Assembly (NCBI RefSeq): GCF_019578655.1
Contig: NC_063263.1
Span: 23,249,001 to 23,313,000 of the forward strand
DNA: 64,000 nt
Direction of reading: 5' to 3'
Source of the DNA: Ricinus communis
Lineage: Eukaryota > Streptophyta > Magnoliopsida > Malpighiales > Euphorbiaceae
Shown here piece after piece: positions 10,115 to 23,700 of this stretch (the first letter of the stretch is position 1; each line of letters opens with the position of its first letter). Both the position numbers and the translations under genes were made by a program. A model generated the notes under the pieces. That model did no database searches and was not told the DNA's origin. It saw only the letters and a program-made list of their open reading frames with translations.

Positions 10115-12439
10115 CCTCTTAAAGACTCAATAAGCAAGTGTATGATTTAGGTATATCAAAATTCTTGCAAATTCATTTCTCAACATTCTACACTCAATTT
10201 CTTTCTTTGTAAAATGTATTAAGTTGAATCTCATTGTTTAACTAAAACTCTAAAGGGTTGTTGTGTGAGCCTAGGTATTAAAATCACAAGGAATTAGTTG
10301 TTGAGTAATCAATAATACTCAAGGGTTAAGGGACTTAGTGAGAGATTAATTCACTAAGGGAAGAGGTTTAGTGTTAGCCATAACAATACCAAGTTGTTGG
10401 GTAAACTTATAAAATCCAAAGGTTATAATCTTAAAAATTATAATGGAATACTCAAGTATGATTTTAAGGAGTGGATGTAGCGAGGATTGTTCCCGAACTA
10501 CTATAAACCTTTATGCCAACTTCTCTAACCCTTACTCTCTTTACACCATTCTTAATCTTTATTAAATCCTTGTATTTTATCCAAAACTACTCAATTTCAA
10601 AATTTGAGGTCACTAATTCAATCCCCCTTCTTGGTTCTAAAAAATAACATTAAGTTTAGAAAGCATATCAAAGATTTCAGAGAATTGCTTATTTTGTTTA
10701 CTTTCTTTCAATCTGTTAAGGAATGGAATAGGAGGCTTATAAGACTCAGCTATCTTATAGAACTCAAGTCTAAAAAATGCCTCTTTATCTTTTTTCTTTT
10801 GCCCAAGATTGGACTCTACTTTTCCTTTTTAGTGTTTGCATAAGAAGAATCTTTCTCAATCAAGGTTTCTACATTATTATTAAATAACTCACCATATTTT
10901 AGAATGGTGATGGCTTTGGCTTACTTAGGTTGACTTGGCAATTTTTCTTTCTTATTTTCTTGTTCAGCTTCAGTATTTTGCCAATTTGAGTTTCCAATCG
11001 CTTCATTGAAGCTTCAATAAAATCAGTTTTCTTTTTTATTCCTCTCCATTTTATTATAGGTAGCTGTCATAAAAAATTGGAGTGTTTCCTCTAAACTTGA
11101 TTTTCTTTTAGGAGCTTGTCTTTGATTTTAGAATGGAAGGTTTTGACTTCTTGGTTATTAAGGCTCTTAGTTCTGATATTGGGGTTGATTTTGGTTTCTC
11201 AATAACTATGGGGGTTTTAGTCATTATTTCTCTAGAAAATATTTAGATGGTTCCTACAACCTGGATTATAGGTGTTAGAGTATGGGTTATTCTTAGGTTG
11301 TCTAAGCTAATAAGATTCCATCAAGTTAACTTGTTCATAATAATTTCTTGCATAACTCTCATAGGACGAGCAAACATTAGCATCCTAAACATAAACACCA
11401 TATATACCACAAACTTTATTGTTGGTACATTCTTAGTTAAAGCAAGTATTTTAACTTGTTTAGTTAATTCAGCTATTTACATAGCCATATACTATTAGAC
11501 ACAACTTCATTCGCTCATATTTTTTTTTATTATCATACTCTTTTATTGTGAATTGGTTCCTAACATCTCAAAGATATCATAAACCTCATCAACAGCTTTT
11601 TATAAGATAGCATCCCCAGCTGCATTATTAACCATACATTGGTATTGTTATATTAAACCATCATAGAATGATTGGTTAGTTACAGGAAGTGGATATCTAT
11701 GGTGTGGGCATTGCAATAAAAGTAGCTTAAAGCGATCTCATGCTTCATGAAAAGATTCAGTATCCTTTTGATAAAAGTTGAAAATTTCAGTCCTTAACTC
11801 TTTAGTCTTTTAATGTGAGTAAAATTTACTCATAAATTTTCAATAAATTTCATTCCAAGTTCTTAATAAATTAGGAGGCAAGGTCATCAACCAAGCCTTT
11901 GCTTTTTCCTTTAATGAGTAAGAGAAATATCTCATCCTTAATTGGTCCTCATTTAGTCTAGATAATGGAAATGTATGAACTATAGCATAGAATTTTCTAA
12001 TAAATGCCAATACATCTTCACTAAGCATACCATAGAGTAAATGAAGTATATTAAAACATATATTCTTAAGTTCATAATTTCTAGATGCATCACCTAGAAC
12101 TATGCATGAGTAGTTTTACCATTTATAGGTCGAGCATAATCCTTTATAGCCATTTATCTTTCAGTTGCTACTTGTCTTTGGTCGTTAGCCATTATTTCAA
12201 TCAATTCTTCAAATCCTTCTTCTAGCTTATCGATTATAGATCTTGTAGGCTTTATGATCATATGCATAACCAAGAAATAAACACTTGAATGCTCTAGGAT
12301 TAAAATTATCTTTATGAGGAATGATATTAGCATCAACACAAATAGCCAAAAACTTTAGGGAAGGATTAATATGGTGGTTTGTTGAAAAGGGAATTAATAT
12401 GGTGGCTTGTTGAAAAGAACTTCACAAGGCATTTTTCAA

Positions 12440-14060
12440 CCAAGATATAATTAGTTGTAAGAACATACTCACCCCGGAATTGATTTGGCAAATTGGCTTA
12501 AATTTTAAAACCCTAGCAATCTAAAGAATATGTTTATGTTTTCACTCAACTATCCCATTTTTTTGTGAGGTATAAGTATAAGAATTTTTTATGGTGAATT
12601 CCAAGGGAAGAAAAGAGTTAAGAATAAGAACTATTTGAAAATTTTGTCCCATTATATGTGCGAATTGTTTGAACAAAACAATGAAAATGTGTTTGTATAT
12701 ATTTGAAGAATTTTTTTAGAACTGAAATTGAGACTTAGTAGACATAAAAATACTCAAGTGGATCGAGTATAATCATCTATTGTTGTAAGAAAGTAAGAAA
12801 CTTCTATTAAAGAAGGAATTGAATAAGGTTCCCAAACATCTAAATGCAAGATTTTAGAGAAAAGAAGTGGATTGAATAGAGTGAATAGGGAATAAGAGTC
12901 TATGTTATTTAACTAGAGGACAAATATTGTAAGAAACTACAAAAATTGGATTACCCTTTAGATGAGATATATGATGCAACTTATTGATAGATGCATGACC
13001 TCATCTCACATGCCGAGTACATGTATCAATAGCAACAGAGTGAACTCAGTGTTCTTTTCCATTATCACAAGGCAAAATACAATGTAAATCCTCATTATTA
13101 ACATCATTATGAGCAAAGGTTATAAAATTTACAAATGACATATAGAAAGATGAAATTGGATAAGAGGACAATAAAAAATCAGAAATGGTAGCAAAATCAA
13201 AGATAGATAAATTCAGCTTGTATAAGCCTCCATCTTTCCTTCTAACGGCTATAATAGAATTATTTCTTTGATCTTAAAAGGCACAATGATTGGTGTTAAA
13301 ATCTGATTCCTTACAACATCGTAAGACTCTTCAAACCTTTTAAAATTGAATTACTTGATTATTCAAGTTCTGAGCTACAACAACTTTCACAGCTCCACAA
13401 AATACACTCAGGATATACAATAAAATAAGCCATTTCATCCCACAACTTCTTTAATTTTGTAAAATACAAAGCCAGAGATATATTCCCTTGATTAATCGAG
13501 CTAATTTCTCTTTGCACTTGATATAATAAGGGTCCATTGCATTTTCCAAACCTAGCTTCAAAGGAATCCCACAACTCTTTAGTAGAATAGACATATATGA
13601 AACCATCAACCAAATCCTTAGAAATCCTGTTTAAAATCCAAGAAGTTATCGTACAGTCACAACGTAACCATTAATCATATTCATTTGATAGTTTATTAGC
13701 TATACATTTACCAATCATAAAACTTAATTTCACTTTTGCACCTAATGCAATTCAAATAGACATATTTCATGTGAGATAGTTATTAAATTAAGCTGAGTAC
13801 TCACAAGAATCAAACCTAATTTAACTTTTGCACCTAAGGCAATTCAAATAGACATACTCCATGTGAGATAGTTATTACAATTAAGTTGAGTACTCACAAG
13901 AATCAAACCTGGATGATCTTAATTCTGCAAATATAGTGGATCTCTAGTTGACAAATTTGACAATCTTCTTGCTTCAGCTGTTCGATCATTCGCATTTTCT
14001 TGTTCTCCAACTACATTATTAACACCAACCATTGTAACAGTTTGTAAGAAAGTAAACTAG
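12440..14060 (-). pseudogene. Ty1/copia remnant: gag plus part of integrase, rearranged
   Basis: On the minus strand the gag part (about 14035-13360) begins near 'MVGVNN'. It contains ELWDSFEARFGKCNGPLLYQ and SLALYFTKLKKLWDEM, which are hallmark UBN2-type copia gag sequences. After 13330 the remnant passes directly to integrase: residues resembling YFLTTIDDYTR (about 12800), an RSDNG-like stretch (about 12640) and an H-x-x-S...P-Q-Q-N-G equivalent (about 12560). Protease, part of integrase and all of the reverse transcriptase are missing. Stops occur throughout. Confidence 0.7.
13735..13905. repeat. Tandem duplication of about 85 bp inside the copia gag remnant
   Basis: 'cttttgcacctaa.gcaattc' to 'gagtactcacaagaatcaaa' occurs twice in direct succession (about 13735-13817 and 13821-13905) with a few differences. 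It duplicates a piece of gag and is an extra inactivating change. Confidence 0.8.
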
Positions 14061-15226
14061 CTTAATCTTTTAAGTAACTAAAGTCATATTAGCTTTTGAA
14101 TTAAAGCTCTGATATACGAGCAAAACTCTAAAATTGGATTTTAATTAAAAGTGAAGCAGTTAGAGAGAGAAAGAGACAAAAAGTAAAATATGGAAGAGAA
14201 TCTCTCATTAAAAACAACTAAAAGAGTAAAACAAGTTTCTATACTAATGAACCGAAGTCAACAATTGATCAAAAGAAAAGACTAAACTTCTCTTTATATA
14301 AATATACTTTTATAAAATTCTTTTATTTTCTTTTTAAATAATTTAGAATGAGAAGTTAAAACAATTTAAACATGAAAAGATAGGATTAATTTTCAGAATT
14401 ACATAGTCCATCTTTAAAAATATTTAGTAAAAGTTATCAGCTTTTCTTAATCTTATGATGAGATCCTTAATTATAAATTTTTTTAGAATTTATTTAAAAC
14501 CATAATTCATATGTTTATGTATTTCATTGTTTCTGGCATCATTTATTTAGTAATGGTCTAAATTGATGTGCTTGTTTCAGATTTGTCTCGTTTAAATATG
14601 GTTTCGTTTTAATTAATAATGAAAATTTCTATTAGGTTTTAAAGGGGAAAAATACATATATAAATATAATTTTTTAAAATAGTAAAGGCATTATTAGTTT
14701 ATTAAAATCTTTGAAAAATCTTCATTTCTTTACCGGGCTTGGACCATGTCTACTAATTTGAGCTCTTCTTGTCGATTAGTGCGACTCCAAAATCCACATA
14801 CAGAGAAAGCTGATGTGTCCTTTTTAGCGCAGTTGCAATATCAATATATATAGATCTTCTTTATACAATTTTAAGAGTATGCCTTTGCAAATTCTCATTG
14901 CATTCCGGGAAATTTAATTCATTTTCATTATAATATGCAACAGAAAATAATATAGGGTAAAATAGAATCCCAATTTGACATTATTATTGAGTGTTAAAAA
15001 TAAATGAATTTTTTAATTTAATAAATTATTTTTTTAACTTTTTATAAACTATTTTACTGTAAATTATCTATTTTTAAAATCCTCAAAAAAGCAACAATAA
15101 AATTAAAAGTATTTTTATCCAATATAATGCCAAAGGGGCCTTAAAGCATTGAAAATGTCACTTGATTGACTATATTAGGGTCTAATCATTTTTTTAGAAG
15201 AATAAAATGGTCTAATTCAGTTAGGG
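14061..15226. other. No gene; probable LTR of the copia remnant, then AT-rich DNA
   Basis: At 14097-14120 'ttaaagctctgatatacgag' is a decayed reverse complement of a tRNA-Met primer site. The next 400 bp would therefore be the minus-strand element's LTR. 14560-15226 is AT-rich with no recognisable feature. Confidence 0.4.
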
Positions 15227-15888
15227 TAGGAATAGCAGTCGGACGGGTATTTTTAGATATATGACCTGACTGAGTTCTAATAGAACGGATTTTGATAATA
15301 ACAAATAGATTTGAGATGGGTTTAGAATTTACTTTTACTACTGGTATCGGGTTCAAATCGAGTTTGGATTTGAACCGGCGAGTATCCATTATCTGAACCT
15401 GATTATATTAAAATTTATTTATATCATATTATATTTCTATTATTTAGATCATTATTTTAAATTTTAGTAAATTTATTTTTGGATTGTATTAATATATTGA
15501 ATATTTAATGTTTAAAATTTAAATTTGATTAGTTTATATTTTGTATTTTTTGTTTATATTAATTTTTATTAATATATTTTAGAATTTAATTATTGTAAAC
15601 GGACTCGATAAATGGATATCTATTTAGTTATCTAAATTTTTATATAAATGGGTAGGGTATCCACTATCTATTTAAATATTCATAAATATATTTAATAATT
15701 ATTTAATTTAAACAGGTTTAAATCGGGTTTCGGTAGTATGTGGGTGTTTTTATTTAGGTTTGGGATAGGTTTGGATAACAAAAACAATCTTTAAACGAGT
15801 TTGGAACAGATTCATATATGTATATTTTATTCGATTTCAAATTCGGATATTTTTAAATAAGCGGATACTTTACCCGTTGTCATTCCTA
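15227..15888. mobile_element. Non-autonomous terminal-inverted-repeat element (about 660 bp)
   Basis: The left end 'taggaatagcagtcggacgg' and the right end, reverse complemented 'taggaatgacaacgggta', form an imperfect terminal inverted repeat. Inside are several degenerate copies of 'gggtatccac' and 'gggttcaaatcgagtttgg' in both orientations, a pattern common in non-coding plant DNA transposons. There is no coding capacity. A clear target duplication was not found. Confidence 0.6.
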
Positions 15889-16550
15889 AATTAAGGTGGC
15901 TCACTCAACTTCTGAAATGGTTGAATGGTTTTTATTTTATTCTTTATCATTTGAAACTTTTGACCTATTCTTTGATCTTTTTCTAATACCTATTAAGAAT
16001 TTTAATATTTTTTTGTTATATTTATACTTGGTCAAATAAATATATTTTTTTTTGCAATTATTTTAATTTGTAATGTAATATGAGATGTATGGTACTAAGT
16101 AAATAATCGTAATAATAAATGAGCAAAGACTACAAATTATTTATATAAAGTTTGAAATATGCACGATAAATGATGCAATAGTTAATTTAAATAACATCCA
16201 CTCAAAATAAGTTTTGATAAATTTTTGTATAATTTTTAGATAGTAAATGATTTACATTTAAAAAAAAATCACATGATTAAACTAAAATGATTTATATAAT
16301 ATTATCAATTAAAATATAAAGATGTTTACATATTAAATTTCCTTTATCTTTTTTTCTCCTTTCATGCAAGTTTTATTTCTTTCTTAAGTTGTTATATAAT
16401 AATTGATCATATGTATAGGGTGTGTATATATAATGACAAATTTTGAAATTTGATTCTATTGTTCTTAAGTTCTAAAAGAATAGTTCATTTTCAATTTATA
16501 TATAAATGAAGAAATAGTGAAGAAGAAACGAAAATTCTGCCCAGTTTAGG
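15889..16550. other. AT-rich intergenic DNA, nothing recognised
   Basis: No open frame, repeat or RNA gene could be supported. Confidence 0.5.
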
Positions 16551-16563
16551 GCTCTGATACCAT

Positions 16564-16801
16564 GATAAATCAGAGACAATTTGAGAAGAGATTTGTATAT
16601 CATTGGTCATTTCTCAATTACACAACATAGAGAATTATCCTATAGATAGTGGTTATCACTTAAAAGTGGCATATAATACTTTTATTAAACTGTTTTCTAA
16701 ATTTAAAATTTTAAGAGGCAATTTAATAAAAATATTATATGTCACAACGGCGGCCACCTTTAAGTCGAGAATTCTCCAGCCACAATCTTTATTAATTTTA
16801 A
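16564..16801 (+). mobile_element. Short LTR-like segment with primer-site motifs on both sides
   Basis: It starts TGATAAATCAG and is followed at 16803 by 'TGGTATCAAAGC', a degraded tRNA-Met primer site reading right. Immediately left, 16549-16563 'gggctctgatacca' is the same primer site in the opposite orientation. A copia gag remnant follows on the right, so the plus-strand reading is favoured. Confidence 0.5.
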
Positions 16802-16829
16802 CTTGGTATCAAAGCTTAAATTTAATGGT

Positions 16830-17160
16830 ACCGAGAACCAATCAAGAAGAATCATCTGCAATAGAAACAAACAATTTAGGTTCGTCTAGCTAAAAAATGG
16901 CAGCACAAGAAGTAACAATAGGAACAACACCTTCAGTATTTCAAGCAATCCCTTTAGATCTTACTGCACAGTCAACTTTGATCATAATGATTTCTTATTA
17001 TGGAAAAATATGGTTATTATAAGCCTTAAAACTGGAAAAAGTATTCAGTAAACAGCGGATGAAATTTGCACCTCGACAAAAAAGAAAATAGCACAGATTA
17101 GTAAAAATGAAAGAGTCAAACCGAGCGAAATCACAACAAAGGAAGAAATGAAAACATATT
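16830..17160 (+). pseudogene. Copia gag 5' remnant
   Basis: After the primer-site motif, residues like TPSVFQAIPLDLT and a damaged 'YLLWK' equivalent resemble the first 60 residues of copia gag. The similarity is lost within about 300 bp and stops are present. Confidence 0.4.
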
Positions 17161-17729
17161 AAAGGATAAGAAATACAAACACAAACAAATTAGTAATTTT
17201 AAATACAGAGACAAATGGGTACAAACACCTGTCATTAAGAATCGATTCAGTTTGCTGTGCTGCTGGCACCTCTCCCACATTCTGTGTATTCATCACAGGA
17301 GATCATTCTGAACTTGTCTGCAAATCATCCTTATAATCATCATATCCTATATACTCATAAATGCCATAGCTTCAAGCCCCTAACTGAGCAAGGAACATCA
17401 AAAATCCCTTATACTGGATGCTCATATTTACAATACACGCCCAGGAAACAGGTTTGAGTAAAGAAAAAGGAAGAATGCTCTGGCTATCTTGAAACCACTA
17501 GACTACCAAAGTTGCATATTGCAGACAGCTTAGACACAGGAATGAACAAGGGAACACACCTTGGACGCACAAGGACCAACATAGAAATATTACTATAACA
17601 TCCTGATTGAAGACACCAAGATCCAGAGGTCCTTAAAGGAGTTCAATAATGGAAGGGTCTGGCAATAATTTTAGCATATTGGTCATCGATCTGCTCTTCA
17701 CTGTGGTTAGCCTAGAGTAAAGACTTATC
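17161..17729 (-). other. 3' flank of the GCP6 gene
   Basis: This region lies downstream of the GCP6 stop codon on the minus strand and should contain its 3' untranslated region. No separate gene is supported; an open frame at 17257-17457 has no recognisable similarity. Confidence 0.4.
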
Positions 17730-20700
17730 TTAAAAGGCATAAAGATTCATTTCGTTGTCCGTGTAATATTCATTGTAGTTGAGATGACCCCAGAAACAAT
17801 AAAGCCCAAACTCTCCATGCTTAGGTGACTTGTGATAACACAGATGCAATTCTTTTAAGTTTTTGTCGAACTTCTGCTTTATGGCAAGCACCTGGGAAAG
17901 TAAAGTGAGTGAGAAAATGGTTTTAACCACCATATCATGCAAATTGATTTAAGTATACATCAAAAACACTTTTTGTCTTGCACAAAATTTGCTCTAAAGA
18001 AGCATCACAACGAAGGACATGGGTAGGAATATCTAGCCTTCTATATGAATAGAAAATTGATACCTGCCATGTTAAACTGAACTGTGGGAAAGAATCATAA
18101 TTGCAGTATTGCACAGCCACATGCATTTTATCATTTTGGCTACACAAGAATGACCTTTAAAAATGGGGAAAAGTACTTCCTTTAATGCATTGAATTTTTT
18201 GTTATGTTTTTCTTTCCACATGATGATGCTAATGTAATTTGATGGACAGGTGCTAACACTTTAGTTGACCTATTCCAACTTTTCTAATCAAATAAATATT
18301 ATCAGTAGTACTATTATGCATTCTATAATTGTTTCAGCAGTGGTGATAGGCATTCAATAGTCATATAATGTACATAAATGCACACAAGCAAATAGTTGGA
18401 TCCATATGTTTCACCGGTAAAACAATCTATCAAGCATACAATACATTCAAATCAGTGTCCAGCCTGATTACTTAAGACTAAATCCTTGCACAGTTTTTCC
18501 CCAGTACTTTCATATTTTATAGTCAACACAAGGGAGAAAGATGCAAGAATATCACCTGGGATATATTGATTCTAGAAAGTTTCCCCCGCAAGCCCCCTTC
18601 ATCCAGCCCCACATCCCAAATGCTGGTTGTAAGGCAAGCACGGAAGTTCAAGGCACACTGCAAAATGCTTTCTATGATGCTGGCTACAGGTCGTGTTTCA
18701 TCAGAAAGAAAACATCTGCAAAGTTTTCCACACTGTTAACCCAAAACAAAAATGAAAAAATGATGAAGTTGCATATAAGTACAAAAAGTATACATAGAGA
18801 TACCGCATTGCCAACCAAAATAAAATAAAAAAGGTATAAAATTTGAGAAATTCATTTTTCTAGTCTATGACCAACCTAAAATAGGACAAGATAAAAGGAT
18901 AATATGATAACAATGATAAGGAGAATACATATCTATTATGCACCAATTCTATAATTCAAGGCAAGAGGCTCCGGGAAGGATCTGATATAACTTTCTCCTT
19001 TAGTCATAGAAACTTGCACAATAAGTCAACTTTGAAGATATTCTCTACTCTTTTCCACATCTACGAATATATATCCCATTCCACCCTAATTTTGCTAATT
19101 GTATGCAAATCATTATTTCCATTTTGCTAATTGTATGCAAATCATTATGTCCATTGAGTGGAATGGCTGGAACATTTCATCATTGCTTTTGCAGGTTTTT
19201 TAAAGGTAAACATGTGTGTAGAGAAATAACCAACCATAAGCACACTACTGAAGTGCACACCTCTGTTCTGTAATCTGTTTATCGCAAGCACATGAATGGT
19301 ATTTCATGAAAATTTAATGGTTCATTAGATGAAAGTATAAGAGCCCTTTCCAGATTTTGGTAGCAATAGATGATGGCTTAAACTTCATTCAAGAACACCT
19401 GAACTTACATGTGCAGTGAATCCGTTAGATATTCCATGTGCACCGACTCCAGATCCATCATATCTTTGACCTAAAAAAACCACAATCAAGTTAAAGATCA
19501 ATGAAATGAAAAAACTAGAAAGTTCTTCTAATGGTATCTGAAACAAGAAAATAAATCATAGGCATAAAAAACAATGGTTAAGTACATTAGCATTAATGGC
19601 ATTTTATGTTTGCATAGAATAGATCACAGAATTTACAATGACCATAATCCTCAAATTACATATGAATATATTGATTTTTTTTAACAGTAAATAAGTTGAT
19701 AGATATGTATCATCTATCATCCGAGAATTAAAATTATATAGTTAGCAGAATTAATCGTGATATACTTATGTACATAAAAGATCAACTGAAAAGTAACACT
19801 GAGCTCTACATGCAGCAGTAAAGAACAGCCATTTAACTACCAGGAAAAAAATTAATAGCACTGAACACAGGCTCGGTTAACTTTATTAACCATACAGATA
19901 TCTCCAATTCTCCACTGGCTGAAGAAAATACACTAATATCTCTTTAAATTAATTATTAATTAACAGAGGTTATTAATCTGTAGAACGTCTATAAAAAAGA
20001 TATTTTATACATATAATGTCACTAAGTACTTCTAGAAAGTAAGAAAGTTTTCATCATGCTAATTTAATCTTACATATTTATTGTTTGTATGTTATCATTG
20101 AGCTTAATATACATCTGCAACAAAAATTAAATACAAGAATGGTAAATATCTTCAACTAAAAATTAAATGCAAATAATATGATATATTATTAATTATTATA
20201 CGTCTTAATAAAAAAATAACATATTTTTGATATTTTGTATTAATTATTAGATAGCAGAAATTAAATATGCCTATCGGATATGGTCGGTTCCAAGAAATTG
20301 TATTAAATATTAGAGTATCAATGTAGGGAGGTATTAATGTAGTATAAGGAGCAAGCAGGCTCAAACCTTGTACTTTAGGTTATGAAGAAACCTGCACCAT
20401 GATATGTGAGACAATTGTGACTGCACATATTGTTGCAAAGTAGAGATAAAATGATTGACCTGCTGCCTGTCATATGTGAGAGAAATGAAATTGGTATAAT
20501 TGCCTGTTTGTAAATGTAAGATTCTTGCTTAGTTGCACTCATATTACTAGCAGCTCAGCCAAATTTTGAACTCTCATGAAAGTACAAAAAAAAGTCCCTA
20601 TATAAAAATAATTTCAGAAAGGCAGACCTACCAAAATGCACAATTTGCCAGATCTCACATATCACAGTTTTAACAAGGGACAGAATATAATGAGGTAGAC

Positions 20701-23700
20701 AAAGAGGCAACATTTGCATATAAAAGAAGAATTCAGCGCACCTCATTCTTATCAGCATATTAATTTGACCCACTTCTGTTTCATGTTCTGCAGAATGACT
20801 ATTTTTACCACTGAAGTGCATCAAATCCTGTAAAAGAAACATACTTTTTATAAAGGAAAATACCACTCTGCAAACTCAAAATTAAAGTAAACTGTCAGTG
20901 ACACATTGATAATTTTATTAAAGTTTCTGGAAAATGTATTTGCTCCTACAATTCCCAAAAAGGATTCAAGTCAAGGCCTCGTTTCTTAGATCCATATCAA
21001 AAGGGAACAAAAAGGAGTTTCTAAGTGATAATTCAAGACTGAATCCTCAAGCAACAAAACAAAGGGAGTAAGTTACATGAAGAGATGCAAACAAGTAAGA
21101 ACTGTTGTGAAAATAAAAAATCAGAGTAATGAATAGATGCTAAATATACATAACAAAGAGATTTCAAATATTATACTGCACTAGTTTCAATCTGTTGAAA
21201 CTATGAGAACTTAAACTCTTGGTAATCTGCTTGCTACGCTGACAGTCTTTCAATCCAGATAAACGCACAGAAAACAATTGTTTAGAGCTGTTTAAAAACA
21301 ATTGTTTAGAGCTGTTTAAGTAATCTGATGCTCCATCATACTTGAACCAAATAAATCTGGCTTAAGCAGGTACAAGTATTCTGCTTGGTTTTGACAGCCA
21401 GCTATTTATTTACATAGAGAGTAATTTCTGGCACCAGTTTGTCTACCAAAAATTCAGAAACAATAAAAACCAGAAGGTTCACACACAATAGGAAGATAAA
21501 GTGCATTTGAGCATGCGCACAAACATATATATGAAGGGAACAGATCAGTACCTTTAATGAACGCCATACATCACTCAAAGCAAAAATAGCTAGCTTCACT
21601 TGTATTAGAAAACTGAATATATCGGAATAAATTTTCAGTGCACTGGGAGTCAAAATAATACTGAGTGGCCAGTCCACATGATAACCCAAACCCAAGAAAT
21701 CGAAGGAATGGACCCCTGACATGTTGAAAAGCCCAATGTCAACAGAAAAATATTGTCAAAAGGTAAATTGAGAATGAAATGAAAAAGAAACAAAGAGATG
21801 TGATTTTCAGATTAAAAATAGAAGAAGAACAGCAGAACAATCATGGCAGGCTGGAACATATTGAAATGAGAGAAAAAAATATTCCTATTAAAAGACTTGC
21901 TAAATGAGCAGAGAAAGGAAGAAAGGAGGAAGAAGGAAAGGAATAATATTTGGTTTAGTTATAGTTCCTTTAGAAGAAAATGCATTAAAATTTGAACCCT
22001 ATATATTCAAATTTTGTGCTCGCTAAGAAGTGGTCTAGATTAGACTGAATAGCAATTGAAAGTCACATCGAAACATTTGCGATTGTCAGGTTTCAATCAA
22101 CTTTAAGGTCCCCAGACATCTTACACTGAACAAAAAAGTTGAAATAATTCAAAGCCAATTGGCAGACTATATCCAAAACAAGTAGGTTGCTGATATGGTA
22201 TCAGTTAAGAAAAGGAATTAAGGAAATGCATGAAGACATGAGTGACCAACGCAAAGCTGTTTAGCTCCTGGACCCCAAGGAAAAACGAGTCAAACATGTT
22301 TGTGGCCAAGCACAAGTGCACCTCTCTAAAACCTAGAAATTTCCTGTTTGGCAAACCTCTAATAGATTATGCTTGGAGTATAAAGGAAACATAAATTCAC
22401 CAATTGCAGATGTTGCAAGAGGAATTACAGCATTCCCCTTTATGTACACATATAGCCGATCCTTATTAGGGTCTCGTTCGCATGAAGACCTCTGAACTGA
22501 CAACTCAAGAAGCCCTTGAATTTCTGAAACTCTTTGACCAGCTTCAGTAGTACGCCATTTCTGTTGTTTCAAGTGAAAAGAAAAAGCATGGAGTTAGAGT
22601 TATAATTTTCAGAGGAAATAATTCCAAAATTTGAAACATTAAGGATTATCAGGCAGAAGTACATGATGCCAAAGGGACATGATAAACAAATCCGCCCAAT
22701 CTGCTATTTCCATAAAATAGTACCGCCGCAGCACCCTATAATGTTCATGCAAATCAAATCCTTCAAGTATCTTGATGGCTAGCTTACTGACGTACTTGTA
22801 CCTGGCATTGTTAAGGAATACATAACTTTGCACATCATGATTATTGCTATAAACACCACGTTGAGCATGAATAGTAGACAATTCCTTAAGTACACTATGA
22901 AACAGAGAAATACGAAGAATGATGAGCAGGAAAGTGAATCCAAGAAAACAACCAATCTAAAATTTCAGTAACATGTTATAATTCCAAAATATCAGAACAT
23001 CTGAAGATCCCCAGTTTCATTGAAACTTCACACAACTAAAAATCATCACTTCCCACAAGAAGCTTTTGAGAATTGAATCCTCGACACTCTTTGAATCAAG
23101 AAAAATATTTCCAGTATCTATTTGGATGACTGAAGAGTTATAAAAGGATCATTGAAAAGCCTGCATGATTCTCAAAATCATGGACACAGACGAGCATCAA
23201 AATATAGCTTCTTGCTTGATTCTTTCTTCGTAAAGGGTTTTCACAAAACAGCAAAGCTCAAAGGAATATATGAAAAGAGCTTTTGCAATTAGATCCCACA
23301 TGTAACTCTATGCTTGTTGAATTAAAAGAGAAAAGACAAACATGAAACATCTCAGGACCACATTAAAACACAACCTACAATTGGTTTTTATGTTTTAAGT
23401 TTCTAATGAACAAAATAATTAACTTATAAATTAATAAATTATTTATTTATATAAGATTTTATGACTAATTTATTATCATAAAAGAAAATAGTATATATAA
23501 CTGATAAAAACTTGGTTATTTGGTTACAATATTTCAACAAACCAAACTGATTACTGAAAACCAAAATTCCTGTAAAAAATTAACCAATCCAAACCAAAAG
23601 AATTGCATATCCAAATAAGGGAACTCATCGATTTAATTAAGTTTTCCAGTTATAACCCTAATGCTCAAGCCTATCTACAGCCAGCACACATACTGTATAT

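Larger units (their letters stand above)
9446..10648 (+). mobile_element. Solo LTR (about 1.2 kb) with 5-bp target duplication ATTAA
   Basis: The segment begins TGTTAAC and ends near ATAAC. It is flanked by ATTAA at 9441-9445 and 10649-10653. It interrupts a gypsy gag frame that resumes exactly on the other side. The 3' part (10470-10640, 'cccgaactactataaacctttatg' to 'cccccttcttggttctaa') matches the LTR end at 56590-56755, which there is followed by a tRNA-Met primer site, so this is an LTR without internal region. A TATA box lies at 10105-10114. GC-rich inverted repeats lie upstream of it. Confidence 0.8.
9190..12340 (-). pseudogene. Ty3/gypsy (Athila-like) gag-protease remnant split by a solo LTR
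   Basis: Read on the minus strand, 12340-10654 holds gag. The block at 12028-11840 contains YFSYSLKEKAKAWLMTLPPN, the classic Athila-like gag core. Further on (about 11320-11240) are remnants of 'NPYSNTYNPG' before the zinc knuckle. On the other side of the inserted LTR, 9440-9190 continues with NTPAYA, a lysine-rich stretch and DPVSFTIDITIG plus a damaged MLDL protease start. Numerous stops and frameshifts are present. The reading frame is continuous when the LTR and one copy of its site duplication are ignored. Confidence 0.75.

Noticed and set aside
11247..11498. Plus-strand hydrophobic 83-codon frame
   Set aside because: It is antisense to the gypsy gag remnant read on the minus strand.
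18541..18828. Plus-strand 95-codon frame
   Set aside because: It lies antisense to GCP6 exon 13 and has no recognisable domain.
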